Assembly: GCF_029624125.1 (NCBI RefSeq)
Contig: NZ_JARSBN010000003.1
Coordinates: forward strand, 62,001 to 126,000
Direction: 5' to 3'
Length of the DNA: 64,000 nt
Origin: Winogradskyella marincola
GTDB lineage: Bacteria > Bacteroidota > Bacteroidia > Flavobacteriales > Flavobacteriaceae
Both the position numbers and the translations under genes were made by a program. The notes below the pieces were generated by a model that worked only from the letters and a program-made list of their open reading frames with translations, was not told the DNA's origin and did not search any database. Positions 8,794 to 17,739 of the stretch are shown one piece after another. Every line of letters starts with the position of its first letter. The stretch's first letter is position 1.

Positions 8794-10332
8794 ATGCTCA
8801 AAAAAGTTTTTGGAAGTGCCGTTTTTGGTGTCGAAGCTACAACGATTACAGTAGAAGTAAATGTAGATAAAGGTGTAGGTTACCATTTGGTCGGACTTCC
8901 AGATAATGCCATAAAAGAGAGTAATTACCGTATTGCAGCAGCTTTACAAAATAACGGTTACAGAATTCCAGGAAAGAAGATTACTATTAACATGGCTCCA
9001 GCCGATTTGCGTAAGGAAGGTTCTGCTTACGATTTAACTCTGGCTGTTGGAATTTTAACAGCATCTAATCAAATTAAAGCCGAAAATCTAGACGAGTATC
9101 TTATCATGGGAGAGTTGTCGTTAGATGGTAGTTTGCAACCTATAAAAGGTGCGTTGCCAATTGCTGTAAAGGCTAGAGAGGAAGGTTTTAAAGGTTTTAT
9201 TTTGCCAAGCCAAAATGCCAAAGAAGCAGCAATAGTCAACGACTTAAAAGTTTATGGTGTCGATAATATAAAACAAGTCATCAATCATTTTGATAAAGGA
9301 GAAACCTTAGAGCAAACCATTATCAATACCCGAGATGAATTCTATAAAAACCTCGATTTCCCTGAATTTGATTTTGCTGACGTCAAAGGCCAAGAAAGCA
9401 TAAAACGCTGTATGGAAATAGCAGCGGCAGGTGGTCATAATATTATTTTGATTGGTCCACCAGGTTCTGGAAAAACGATGTTGGCAAAGCGGTTGCCAAG
9501 TATTTTGCCACCAATGACACTGCATGAAGCTTTGGAAACAACCAAGATTCATTCCGTGGTTGGACGTGTTAAAGATCATACAGGTTTAATGGCGCAGCGA
9601 CCATTCAGAAGTCCACATCATACGATTAGCAATGTAGCCTTAGTTGGAGGCGGAAGCTATCCGCAACCAGGTGAAATCTCACTATCGCACAACGGAGTTT
9701 TGTTTTTAGATGAGTTACCCGAGTTTAAACGAGAAGTTCTCGAAGTGATGAGACAACCTTTAGAAGATAGAGAAGTGACCATTTCCAGAGCAAAATTTAC
9801 AGTTACCTATCCAAGTTCGTTTATGTTGGTGGCAAGTATGAATCCAAGTCCAGGAGGCTATTTCAACGATCCTGACGCACCTGTAACGTCGAGTCCTGCC
9901 GAAATGCAACGGTACATGAGTAAGATTTCGGGACCATTATTAGATCGTATCGACATTCATATTGAAGTGACTCCAGTTCCTTTTGAAAAACTATCCGATG
10001 ACCGAAAAGGTGAATCTTCAGTAGATATTAGAAAACGTGTTACATCAGCACGAGAATTACAAACTAAACGTTTTGAAGATTTAGAAAATGTGCATTATAA
10101 TGCACAGATGAATACTAAACAAATACGCGAGTATTGTAAACTCGATAAAGCTTCGTTAGAATTACTAAAATCTGCTATGGAACGCTTAAATCTTTCAGCA
10201 AGAGCGTACGACAGAATCTTAAAAGTGTCTAGAACTATTGCTGATTTAGAAGGTTCTAATGATGTCACTGGAGCACATATAAGCGAAGCTATTCAATATA
10301 GAAGTTTGGATCGCGAAGGCTGGTTGGGATAA
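8794..10332 (+). CDS. YifB/ComM-family Mg chelatase-like AAA+ ATPase
   Basis: A 512-residue protein with the full ComM/YifB architecture: an N-terminal Lon-protease-like fold domain (residues 1-170), the Mg-chelatase AAA+ domain with Walker A GPPGSGKT (221-228) and Walker B VLFLDELPE (about 302-310), and a C-terminal Mg_chelatase_C helical domain (about 415-510). In Vibrio, ComM is a branch-migration helicase acting in natural transformation; the same role here is inference. It stands alone, with no competence genes beside it. Confidence 0.93.
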   Translation: MLKKVFGSAVFGVEATTITVEVNVDKGVGYHLVGLPDNAIKESNYRIAAALQNNGYRIPGKKITINMAPADLRKEGSAYDLTLAVGILTASNQIKAENLDEYLIMGELSLDGSLQPIKGALPIAVKAREEGFKGFILPSQNAKEAAIVNDLKVYGVDNIKQVINHFDKGETLEQTIINTRDEFYKNLDFPEFDFADVKGQESIKRCMEIAAAGGHNIILIGPPGSGKTMLAKRLPSILPPMTLHEALETTKIHSVVGRVKDHTGLMAQRPFRSPHHTISNVALVGGGSYPQPGEISLSHNGVLFLDELPEFKREVLEVMRQPLEDREVTISRAKFTVTYPSSFMLVASMNPSPGGYFNDPDAPVTSSPAEMQRYMSKISGPLLDRIDIHIEVTPVPFEKLSDDRKGESSVDIRKRVTSARELQTKRFEDLENVHYNAQMNTKQIREYCKLDKASLELLKSAMERLNLSARAYDRILKVSRTIADLEGSNDVTGAHISEAIQYRSLDREGWLG

Positions 10333-10393
10333 TTTTTTTACACATAACTGCAACCTTTTATGTTTTTTTCATCTTATAAGAAAAACCAATATT

Positions 10394-11665
10394 ATGAAGC
10401 ATAAAATTTTACCTTTAGTTTTATTTGTTGCAGTTTGTTTACAATTAACTAGTTGCAATAATGACGATGATATGTCAGTTGAAACTGTTGCGGTTACAGT
10501 TCCTGTTATAAAATCTAAATCAGAATTCAGAAATTCTATAACAATAGGAGATGCGCAGCCCACAAATTCTGATGGAAAAATATATGTGTATACGGATTTG
10601 TTGTTTTATATAGCTCAAAATTCAGGGATTCATATTTTTAATAATCAAAATCCTGCTTCGCCAGTAAATTTAGCATTCATTCAATTGGATGGTGTTAATG
10701 ATATTTCTGTAAAGAATAATATTCTTTATGCTGATAATTATATGGATTTGGTGGTTTTTGATATTAGTGACTTGTCCAATATTCAATTGGTGAATACAGA
10801 AGAGGATATGTTACCGCATTACGCAACATTTCCAAATGATATATTGTATTATCAAGGGAATTTATATCCAGCTTCAGAAGATGAATTTGTTGCAGGTTAT
10901 ACTACAGTGCAGATGACGCGAGAAGAGGTGGAGAGTAATGTAAATATATATGATTGGAGTACAGATGTGTTTTTAGAGCTTTTTGATGGTGCAGTTTTGT
11001 CAAATGAAGTTGGTGTTGGTGGTTCTTATGCTAAATTCCAAATTTTTAACAATGCGCTTTACACAATAAGCGATTATTCACTGTTAACATTCGATATTAC
11101 CAATTATAACTCAATAACACAAGTCTCTGAGACTTGGATGAATGCCTGGTTTGGAGGTGAGTTAGAAACTACATTTATTAGAAAAGATTACATGTTTATT
11201 GGTGCTACAAACGGTATGCACATTGTTGGGCTTCAGGATGAGTTTAACCCAGCTTACACGTCTTCATTTTTGCATGCAACAGGTTGTGATCCTGTGGTTG
11301 TTGAAGAAACTACAGCTTACATTACAGTAAGAGGAGGTAATAGCTGTGGGGCTATAGAAGATCAGGTAAATGTTATAGATGTTTCAGATATTTCGTCTCC
11401 AGTAGAGTATTCTACTTACTTTTTATCAAGTCCTTATGGTCTGGGAGTTAAGGATAATGTGCTCTATGTGTGTAATGATAATGGTATTAATGTCTTCAAT
11501 GCCGCAAATCCAAGTAGTTTGGTTTTAGAAAACACATATAATGTTAATTCTAAAGATGTTATTCCTTTGGAGTCTCACCTTATATCTGTTGGTGAAAATG
11601 TAATACATCAATATAACTATACAAGTAACTTTGGGCTAGAGCTTATAGGTACTGTACAGTTTTAG
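10394..11665 (+). CDS. LVIVD-repeat lipoprotein
   Basis: A 423-residue protein with a lipoprotein signal (lipobox LTSC, Cys21) followed by Asn/Asp residues (CNNDDD). The rest is made of repeated strands of the LVIVD type, for example GIHIFNNQNPASPVNLAFI, LVVFDISDLSNIQLV and GINVFNAANPSSLVLENTY, predicted to form a beta-propeller on the cell surface or in the periplasm. Ligand unknown. It ends about 100 bp before the sigma-factor gene and is probably a separate transcription unit. Confidence 0.85.
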   Translation: MKHKILPLVLFVAVCLQLTSCNNDDDMSVETVAVTVPVIKSKSEFRNSITIGDAQPTNSDGKIYVYTDLLFYIAQNSGIHIFNNQNPASPVNLAFIQLDGVNDISVKNNILYADNYMDLVVFDISDLSNIQLVNTEEDMLPHYATFPNDILYYQGNLYPASEDEFVAGYTTVQMTREEVESNVNIYDWSTDVFLELFDGAVLSNEVGVGGSYAKFQIFNNALYTISDYSLLTFDITNYNSITQVSETWMNAWFGGELETTFIRKDYMFIGATNGMHIVGLQDEFNPAYTSSFLHATGCDPVVVEETTAYITVRGGNSCGAIEDQVNVIDVSDISSPVEYSTYFLSSPYGLGVKDNVLYVCNDNGINVFNAANPSSLVLENTYNVNSKDVIPLESHLISVGENVIHQYNYTSNFGLELIGTVQF

Positions 11666-11769
11666 ACTTGTCTTATGTAATGCGTTTAATATTAAAGGGT
11701 TATTGATTGTTTAATAGTAAATATTAATAAATTTATTACATATACATAAACAAACAGATTTATACCAAC

Positions 11770-12324
11770 TTGGATAAAAAACTTCGAATACTCATACAAA
11801 AATGTATAGAGAAAGATAGGGAAGGGCAGCGTGAATTGTACATGCTGCTTTCGCCTGTCTTGTATGGTATTTGTCTAAAGTATATGAAAAATAAAACTGA
11901 AGCAGATGATGTTTTTCAGGATGCATTTATAAAGCTTTTTCAAAAGATAGATCAGTATAAATTTAATGGAAGTTTTGAAGGTTGGGCAAAACGAATTTTT
12001 GTAAACGAGGCTTTAGAAGTTTTGCGAAAAAAGCAACGCAGACTTCATATTGCTATTGAAGATACAATTGTAGAAAACAGTATAGATGGTAACAGCGATA
12101 ATAATGGTATGGCTATTTCTCAAAATGAATTATTAGAGCATATACAGCAATTACCAGATAATTATAGAATGATTTTTAATCTATTTGTTTTTGAAGATTA
12201 CAGTCATAAAAAAATAGCTGAAAAATTAAATATAGCAGAGGGAACATCAAAATCCTTATTGAGTAGAGCAAAGCGCCTTTTAAGGTTGAAAATTAATGAA
12301 GAAACGAGCAAAAAAGTGTCATGA
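11770..12324 (+). CDS. ECF-type RNA polymerase sigma-70 factor
   Basis: 184 residues with sigma-2 (about 25-90, including EADDVFQDAFIKLFQKI and GSFEGWAKRIFVNEAL) and sigma-4 (about 128-178, LPDNYRMIFNLFVFEDYSHK.. then IAEGTSKSLLSRAKRLLR). It would direct RNA polymerase to specific envelope or stress promoters. The start is TTG 11770; no ATG keeps the full sigma-2 domain. It overlaps the next gene by 4 bp (ATGA), so the two are translationally coupled, as sigma and anti-sigma pairs often are. Confidence 0.92.
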   Translation: MDKKLRILIQKCIEKDREGQRELYMLLSPVLYGICLKYMKNKTEADDVFQDAFIKLFQKIDQYKFNGSFEGWAKRIFVNEALEVLRKKQRRLHIAIEDTIVENSIDGNSDNNGMAISQNELLEHIQQLPDNYRMIFNLFVFEDYSHKKIAEKLNIAEGTSKSLLSRAKRLLRLKINEETSKKVS

Positions 12325-13742
12325 AGAAGGATAATATTGAAGAAATATATAGCGATTTAAAATCCTTTTCTAAGGAGCCACCAAAAGAGTTGTGGGATAA
12401 TATTGAAGCCAGATTGCATCCTAAAAAGAAGCGAAGAGTCATCTTTTGGCTTTTTGGTTCGGCTGCGGCAATTTTGGTTCTGTTGTTTGGTTTTTTGTTG
12501 TTTAAACCTGCTTCAGGTATAGAAAATATGCCAATAAATGAATCTGTAAATAAAGTCTCTGACGTTGAGAAAAACCAGCCTAAAAACGATGCGCCCAAAA
12601 ATGAATTAGACTCTACTAATAGCAACAATGCAGTTGCTGAAACAAAAACAAGTAATGACTCTACCGAAAATAGAGAGATGAACACCAATAAAGCATTACA
12701 GAATGTGGTAAATAAAAGGTCTTTAGCAAATAGTGATTCTTCAAATGCTGTTGATGAATCTTCTAATAGCAAGAAGCATAAAAATAAACTTACTAATGAG
12801 CATTTGAGTAATGGAAGTGAAGTGGTTAGTACAAAAGATAATGATTTTAAAAATAAAACTAAAAAAGAGGTCATTGGAAATAGTAATTTAATTCCAGATT
12901 TAAAGCAAAAGAACAAAAGTTTAATAGATGATACCAAAGAGGCTGTAATTGCGAGTGTGGATTCGCTAACACAAGATAAAACAGATACAAAGTTAGATTT
13001 GTATAAAGAACTGGTTGCAGAGAATAGCGTAGAAAAGGACTCGGTAAAAACCGATGTGATAGAGCGTTCTAAATGGTCGGTTGAGGTTTTAGGAGGTTTG
13101 TCTAGTACGGCTTCGGATGCTTCTTTTCAAGGTACAACGGTAAATACAAGTGCACAAAATGATTTTGTGTATACCTTTAAGGTTGGTTATGCTATTACAG
13201 ATAAAATAGTAGTCAAAACAGGACTGGGAAAAAATAGTTTAGGACAGCAAGTTGATAACATTGCGTATGCAACACAAGAAGGATCTCTTTCTTCTGGTGG
13301 TGGACAATCTATTGTGGCTGATGAGTCTGTTGTGTTTTTTGCATCTCCTGAGTTGATTAATGACTCTACTTCGTATAATGATTTTGGTGAAAATGGCACC
13401 TTACAACAACAGCTAGATTATTTTCAGGTGCCTTTAGAAGTGTCTTGTAAATTACTAACAAAAGAAAAATATGATATTTTACTAGGTGTTGGTGTTAATG
13501 TGAATTTTATTTCAAACAACATGGCTTATTTAAATGGTGAAGAAATAGGTGAGAGCAAAGACGTTAATAACACTGTTTTTGGAGCAACACTTAACACCAA
13601 TTTTTCTTATAATCTCACTAAAAAGACCATTCTGTTTGTAGAGCCAAGCTATAACTACTTTCAAAAGCCTATAGATAATAATGCACAAAATTTTAAAAAT
13701 ACACAGTTTAGGATTTTGTTTGGAGTGCAGTTAAAGCTCTAG
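12321..13742 (+). CDS. Anti-sigma-like N-terminus, one TM helix and an outer-membrane-barrel-like domain
   Basis: 473 residues in three parts: a short cytosolic segment (1-39, with PPKELWDNIEARLHPKKKRR), one membrane helix (40-61), a long hydrophilic Asn/Ser/Lys-rich linker (62-249), and a C-terminal domain of alternating beta strands (250-473; WSVEVLGGLSS.., FRILFGVQLKL at the end) that looks like a PorT/OMP_b-brl barrel. Coupling to the sigma gene suggests a regulator that binds the sigma factor at the inner membrane. The linker could span the periplasm. No cleavable signal is evident. The barrel assignment rests on pattern only. Confidence 0.75.
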   Translation: MKKDNIEEIYSDLKSFSKEPPKELWDNIEARLHPKKKRRVIFWLFGSAAAILVLLFGFLLFKPASGIENMPINESVNKVSDVEKNQPKNDAPKNELDSTNSNNAVAETKTSNDSTENREMNTNKALQNVVNKRSLANSDSSNAVDESSNSKKHKNKLTNEHLSNGSEVVSTKDNDFKNKTKKEVIGNSNLIPDLKQKNKSLIDDTKEAVIASVDSLTQDKTDTKLDLYKELVAENSVEKDSVKTDVIERSKWSVEVLGGLSSTASDASFQGTTVNTSAQNDFVYTFKVGYAITDKIVVKTGLGKNSLGQQVDNIAYATQEGSLSSGGGQSIVADESVVFFASPELINDSTSYNDFGENGTLQQQLDYFQVPLEVSCKLLTKEKYDILLGVGVNVNFISNNMAYLNGEEIGESKDVNNTVFGATLNTNFSYNLTKKTILFVEPSYNYFQKPIDNNAQNFKNTQFRILFGVQLKL

Positions 13743-13930
13743 TTTATAGTCTTTCAGGTTTAATCATACTTTTACTCTGCATTCAATTCAATTGTTTGCT
13801 TGGTTAAGATTACTGTCTTAGAACATGGATAAAGGGTAGACTAGTTTTGGGTATAAAAGTTTGTCATTATTTTTTAATGTATTTTTACTAGATACACAGG
13901 GTTTTTATTAAAAACATAAAAAAGTAATAC

Positions 13931-15043
13931 ATGAAATTTTATAAACTTCTAATCATACTTGTCTTGTTGGTAGGCTGCCAGAATTCTGAAAACGTAAAGA
14001 AAAATTCTAAGCCAGAAGCAAAAGTTGAAATTGTTGATGTTCCACAACTTAATTTAGAGCAAGCTAATCGCTTAGCGTCATTGCCAATCCATTGTATTAA
14101 TACCGAATATCCTAACAAGCTAGGACAGGTTTTAGGAGGTGGTGAAGATTTAAAATCTCCGCAAGAATTGCATCCTGCATTTTATGGCTGTTTCGATTGG
14201 CATTCGGCTGTGCATGGCCATTGGAGTTTAGTAAAACTGCTGAAAGAATTTCCGGAGTTGAATAATCGTGATGAAGTCATTCAAAAATTATTAGCTAACA
14301 TTTCAAAAGAAAACATAGAGCAAGAGGTCTTATATTTCAAAGGAAAACACAATACCTCTTACGAGCGTACTTATGGTTGGGCTTGGTTGTTAAAGTTGGC
14401 AGAAGAACTGCATACTTGGAGTCATCCTGAAGCTAAAACCTTAGAAGAAAATCTTCAACCTTTAACCAACCTAATTGTTGAGCGTTATTTAGAATTTTTA
14501 CCAAAACTGAATTATCCAATTAGAGTAGGTGAGCACCCAAATACAGCTTTTGGGTTGAGTTTTGCTTATGACTATGCTTTGGCTACTGAGAATACACAAT
14601 TACAAACTTTGATTGAAACCAGAGCAAAGGAATTTTATTCAGACGATCAAGATTGTCCGTTAGAGTGGGAGCCGAGTGGTTTCGATTTTTTATCACCTTG
14701 TTTAGAGGAAGCTGCATTAATGAAGCGCGTTTTGGCTAAAGATGAATTTTTGTCTTGGGTGAATGATTTTCTTCCGGAATTAAATAATGAAGATTTTGAT
14801 ATCGAAGTTGGTAAAGTGTCAGATAGAACCGACGGTAAGTTGGTGCATCTTGATGGAGTAAATTTTTCAAGAGCATGGAGTCTAAACTACATTGCGAAGG
14901 ATTTACCAGAGTTTAATCATCTTCAAAATTTAGCAAACAAGCATATTAACTATTCTTTGCCAAGCATTGTAGGTGATAGTTATGAAGGAGGTCATTGGTT
15001 AGGTAGCTTTGCTATTTATGCGCTAAACTCAGTAAGTAACTAA
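13931..15043 (+). CDS. DUF2891 lipoprotein
   Basis: 370 residues. Lipoprotein signal with lipobox LVGC (Cys16). Conserved DUF2891 blocks include LASLPIHCINTEYPNKLG, HPAFYGCFDWHSAVHGHW and YERTYGWAWLLKLAEEL, a helical, (alpha/alpha)-barrel-like pattern. Function is not established. Its TAA shares one base with the ATG of the NRAMP-like transporter gene, so it belongs to the 5-oxoprolinase operon, where a role in generating or binding pyroglutamyl compounds outside the inner membrane is possible (inference). Confidence 0.85.
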   Translation: MKFYKLLIILVLLVGCQNSENVKKNSKPEAKVEIVDVPQLNLEQANRLASLPIHCINTEYPNKLGQVLGGGEDLKSPQELHPAFYGCFDWHSAVHGHWSLVKLLKEFPELNNRDEVIQKLLANISKENIEQEVLYFKGKHNTSYERTYGWAWLLKLAEELHTWSHPEAKTLEENLQPLTNLIVERYLEFLPKLNYPIRVGEHPNTAFGLSFAYDYALATENTQLQTLIETRAKEFYSDDQDCPLEWEPSGFDFLSPCLEEAALMKRVLAKDEFLSWVNDFLPELNNEDFDIEVGKVSDRTDGKLVHLDGVNFSRAWSLNYIAKDLPEFNHLQNLANKHINYSLPSIVGDSYEGGHWLGSFAIYALNSVSN

Positions 15044-16266
15044 TGAAAAACTGGTTCAAAAATATTGGGCCAGGACCTTTGGTTGCAGCAGCTTTTATTG
15101 GTCCAGGAACCGTAACCGTTTGTACTCTAGCAGGTGTTAATTTTGGTTATGCCTTACTTTGGGCAATGGTATTGTCGGTTTTTGCAACCATAGTTTTGCA
15201 AGAGATGGCAGCACGATTAGGAATTATTGCCCAAAAAGGATTATCTCAGGTTATTCGAGAAGAGGTAAAAAGTCCTGTTTTAAGAGGTTTTAGTGTTGTT
15301 TTGGTATTATCTGCCATTGTTGTAGGTAATGCAGCTTACGAAGCAGGAAACATCAGTGGAGGTGCGTTGGGTTTAGAAACACTTTTAGGTCATCCAACCG
15401 TTAGTGTGTTTAATGTAGAGTTGTCTGTTGTTCCATGGGTTTTGGGTTTGCTAGCCTTTATATTACTGTACTTAGGAACTTATAAAGTGCTTGAAAAAGT
15501 TTTAGTCGGTCTCGTTATTTTAATGAGTTTGGCATTTCTGTCAACAGCAATTCTTACCAAACCAGATGTTATCAGTATACTGAAGAATATGCTACTGCCA
15601 CAATTCCCTGATGAAGGTATATTAACTATTGTAGCACTTATTGGTACAACTGTAGTGCCTTACAATTTGTTTTTGCATGCGTCTTTGGCAAAAACGAAAT
15701 GGAATAATAAATCAGATATTAAATTAGCCAGAAAAGATACTGTTTTAGCTGTGGTTTTAGGCGGTATTGTTTCTATGAGTATTATTATTTCTGCAGCAGC
15801 AATCAACATAAAAGAAGTAGGTAATGCAGCAGATTTGGCTTTGGCTTTAGAGCCATTATTTGGTGTTAATGCCAAATACTTTTTGTCGGTTGGTTTATTT
15901 GCCGCAGGAATCACAAGCGCTATTACAGCACCTTTGGCTGCAGCTTACGTGGCAAGTGGTTGTTTAGGATGGCAAACAGACTTAAAATCTAAGCGTTTTA
16001 GGGCAGTTTGGATATTTATCTTAGGTCTTGGAGTTGTGTTTTCTTCGGTAGGCTTTAAATCCATAGAAATTATAAAATTCGCTCAGGTTGCTAATGGTTT
16101 ACTATTACCTGTAATTGCAGGCTTTTTATTGTGGGTTATGAATAAAACATCGGTTTTGGGAGTTTATAAAAACTCAAAATTCCAAAACTTTTTGGGCTTA
16201 ATTATCTTGGTAATCACTATCTTATTAGGACTAAAAGTAATTTTAAGTGTTTTTAATCTTATATGA
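15043..16266 (+). CDS. NRAMP-family transporter lacking canonical metal ligands
   Basis: 407 residues, about 11 membrane helices, NRAMP fold (GPGPLVAAAFIGPGTVT at the start of helix 1; GTTVVPYNLFLHASL in helix 6). The metal-binding DPGN motif of helix 1 reads GPGT (residues 20-23) and the MPH motif of helix 6 reads VPY (205-207), so the Asp, Asn and Met ligands are absent. It overlaps pxpA by 4 bp. NRAMP-like genes such as B. subtilis ycsG also sit with pxp genes. Transport of 5-oxoproline or a related acid, not a divalent metal, is therefore plausible but unproven. Confidence 0.85.
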   Translation: MKNWFKNIGPGPLVAAAFIGPGTVTVCTLAGVNFGYALLWAMVLSVFATIVLQEMAARLGIIAQKGLSQVIREEVKSPVLRGFSVVLVLSAIVVGNAAYEAGNISGGALGLETLLGHPTVSVFNVELSVVPWVLGLLAFILLYLGTYKVLEKVLVGLVILMSLAFLSTAILTKPDVISILKNMLLPQFPDEGILTIVALIGTTVVPYNLFLHASLAKTKWNNKSDIKLARKDTVLAVVLGGIVSMSIIISAAAINIKEVGNAADLALALEPLFGVNAKYFLSVGLFAAGITSAITAPLAAAYVASGCLGWQTDLKSKRFRAVWIFILGLGVVFSSVGFKSIEIIKFAQVANGLLLPVIAGFLLWVMNKTSVLGVYKNSKFQNFLGLIILVITILLGLKVILSVFNLI

Positions 16267-17003
16267 GTTTTAAAACTGTAGATATTAATGCCGATGTTGG
16301 CGAAGGTATGGGTAACGAAGCGTTGTTGATACCTTATTTATCATCGTGTAACATAGCTTGTGGAGGTCATGCAGGTGATGTCAAGACCATGACTGAAGTA
16401 GTGCGTTTAGCCAAAAATCATAAGGTGAAGATAGGTGCGCATCCTTCATTTCCTGACGTGTTGAACTTTGGAAGAGCAGTTATGGATATCTCAGCGGCAG
16501 ATTTGTTCAGTAGTTTAAAATCGCAAATCCGAAGTTTGCAACAAATTCTGCATAACGAAAATGCACAATTGCATCATATAAAACCACATGGTGCGCTTTA
16601 TAATTTAGCAGCTAAAGATGAAAAAACTGCAAGAATAATTATTGAAGTTGTAAAAAGCATTGCTATGCCAATTCAACTTTATGTGCCCTATAATTCTGTG
16701 ATTTCTAAGCTTGCAGAACAGGAAAAAATCAGTGTCACTTTTGAAGCTTTTGCAGACCGAAATTATGAAGAGAATTTAAGCCTTGTTTCGCGAAAAAAAG
16801 AGGATGCAATTCTGCATGAAAATTCAAGAATTTTGAACCATATTTTAGGGATGATTCATCGTGAAAAAGTAACTGCAATTAATGGAGTAGAAGTGCCGAT
16901 AAAAGCATCAACATTTTGTGTACATGGCGACACTAAAAATGCATTCGAAATTTTAGATTTTTTAATTAAAGAATTGCCAAAATATAATGTAAAAATTCAG
17001 TAG
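16263..17003 (+). CDS. pxpA: 5-oxoprolinase (ATP-hydrolysing) subunit A, LamB/YcsF family
   Basis: 246 residues, the usual length for the family. The N-terminal signature DINADVGEG and the block CNIACGGHAGD, followed by KIGAHPSFPD and HIKPHGALYN, identify LamB/YcsF. PxpA works with PxpB and PxpC to open cytosolic 5-oxoproline to glutamate with ATP. It overlaps the transporter gene by 4 bp (ATGA) and is followed 7 bp later by pxpB. Confidence 0.95.
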   Translation: MSFKTVDINADVGEGMGNEALLIPYLSSCNIACGGHAGDVKTMTEVVRLAKNHKVKIGAHPSFPDVLNFGRAVMDISAADLFSSLKSQIRSLQQILHNENAQLHHIKPHGALYNLAAKDEKTARIIIEVVKSIAMPIQLYVPYNSVISKLAEQEKISVTFEAFADRNYEENLSLVSRKKEDAILHENSRILNHILGMIHREKVTAINGVEVPIKASTFCVHGDTKNAFEILDFLIKELPKYNVKIQ

Positions 17004-17010
17004 TTTTTTC

Positions 17011-17739
17011 ATGGATTATGAATTGAAGTTTTCGCGTTACAATGAGTGTTCTATTTTAATAGAATGGCCTGCGGTAATGGATGAAAATATGTTGAAAGAC
17101 ATATTGGATTATAAAAAATCGATTCAAAATTCAAGTGTTGAATTAGTTGTTGAGGTAATCAATACATTTAATTCATTATTAATAATTTATGATTTAACTA
17201 TTGATAATGTCTATGGTGAAATTTTACGATTAAAATCGCTAAAAATTAAAGCAGAAACTATTGAAGAAGCATCATCAAAATTATGGCGAATACCTGTCTG
17301 CTATGATGCTGATTTCGGCATAGATTTGGAAGCGTTTTCTAAAGAAAAACAGCTTTCAAAAAATGAAGTTATTGAACTTCATTCTTCTGCAATATACACT
17401 ATTTTTTTTATTGGGTTTTTACCTGGTTTTTTGTACTTAGGAGGTCTTAATAAGAAGCTTCATTTAGATCGAAAATCCACACCTAATTTAGATATAAAAA
17501 AAGGGTCTGTTGGTATAGGTGGAAATCAAACCGGAATCTATCCAAAAAATAGTCCTGGAGGATGGCACATTATTGGTAAAACTCCTGTTGATTTTTTCAA
17601 TGCAAAAAGTAGTCCTCCATGTGTTTTTAATGCAGGTGATAAACTTCAGTTTTTTGCAATTTCAAAAACGGAATTTTTAGACTTAGAGCAGGATGTTAAA
17701 AACAATAAATTTCAACTAACACCAGAATTGTATGCTTAG
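17011..17739 (+). CDS. pxpB: 5-oxoprolinase subunit B (KipI family)
   Basis: 242 residues. Characteristic motifs of the allophanate-hydrolase subunit 1 / KipI fold are present: FFIGFLPGFLYLGGL, then VGIGGNQTGIYP and SPGGWHIIGKTP. In B. subtilis the homologue KipI also inhibits the sporulation kinase KinA; that function is not implied here. It overlaps pxpC by 8 bp. Confidence 0.94.
   Translation: MDYELKFSRYNECSILIEWPAVMDENMLKDILDYKKSIQNSSVELVVEVINTFNSLLIIYDLTIDNVYGEILRLKSLKIKAETIEEASSKLWRIPVCYDADFGIDLEAFSKEKQLSKNEVIELHSSAIYTIFFIGFLPGFLYLGGLNKKLHLDRKSTPNLDIKKGSVGIGGNQTGIYPKNSPGGWHIIGKTPVDFFNAKSSPPCVFNAGDKLQFFAISKTEFLDLEQDVKNNKFQLTPELYA

Noticed and set aside
12293..12937. Minus-strand ORF of 214 codons, Leu/Phe/Ser-rich
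   Set aside because: Antisense of the Asn/Ser/Lys-rich linker of the sigma partner; its hydrophobic look is the mirror of that composition.
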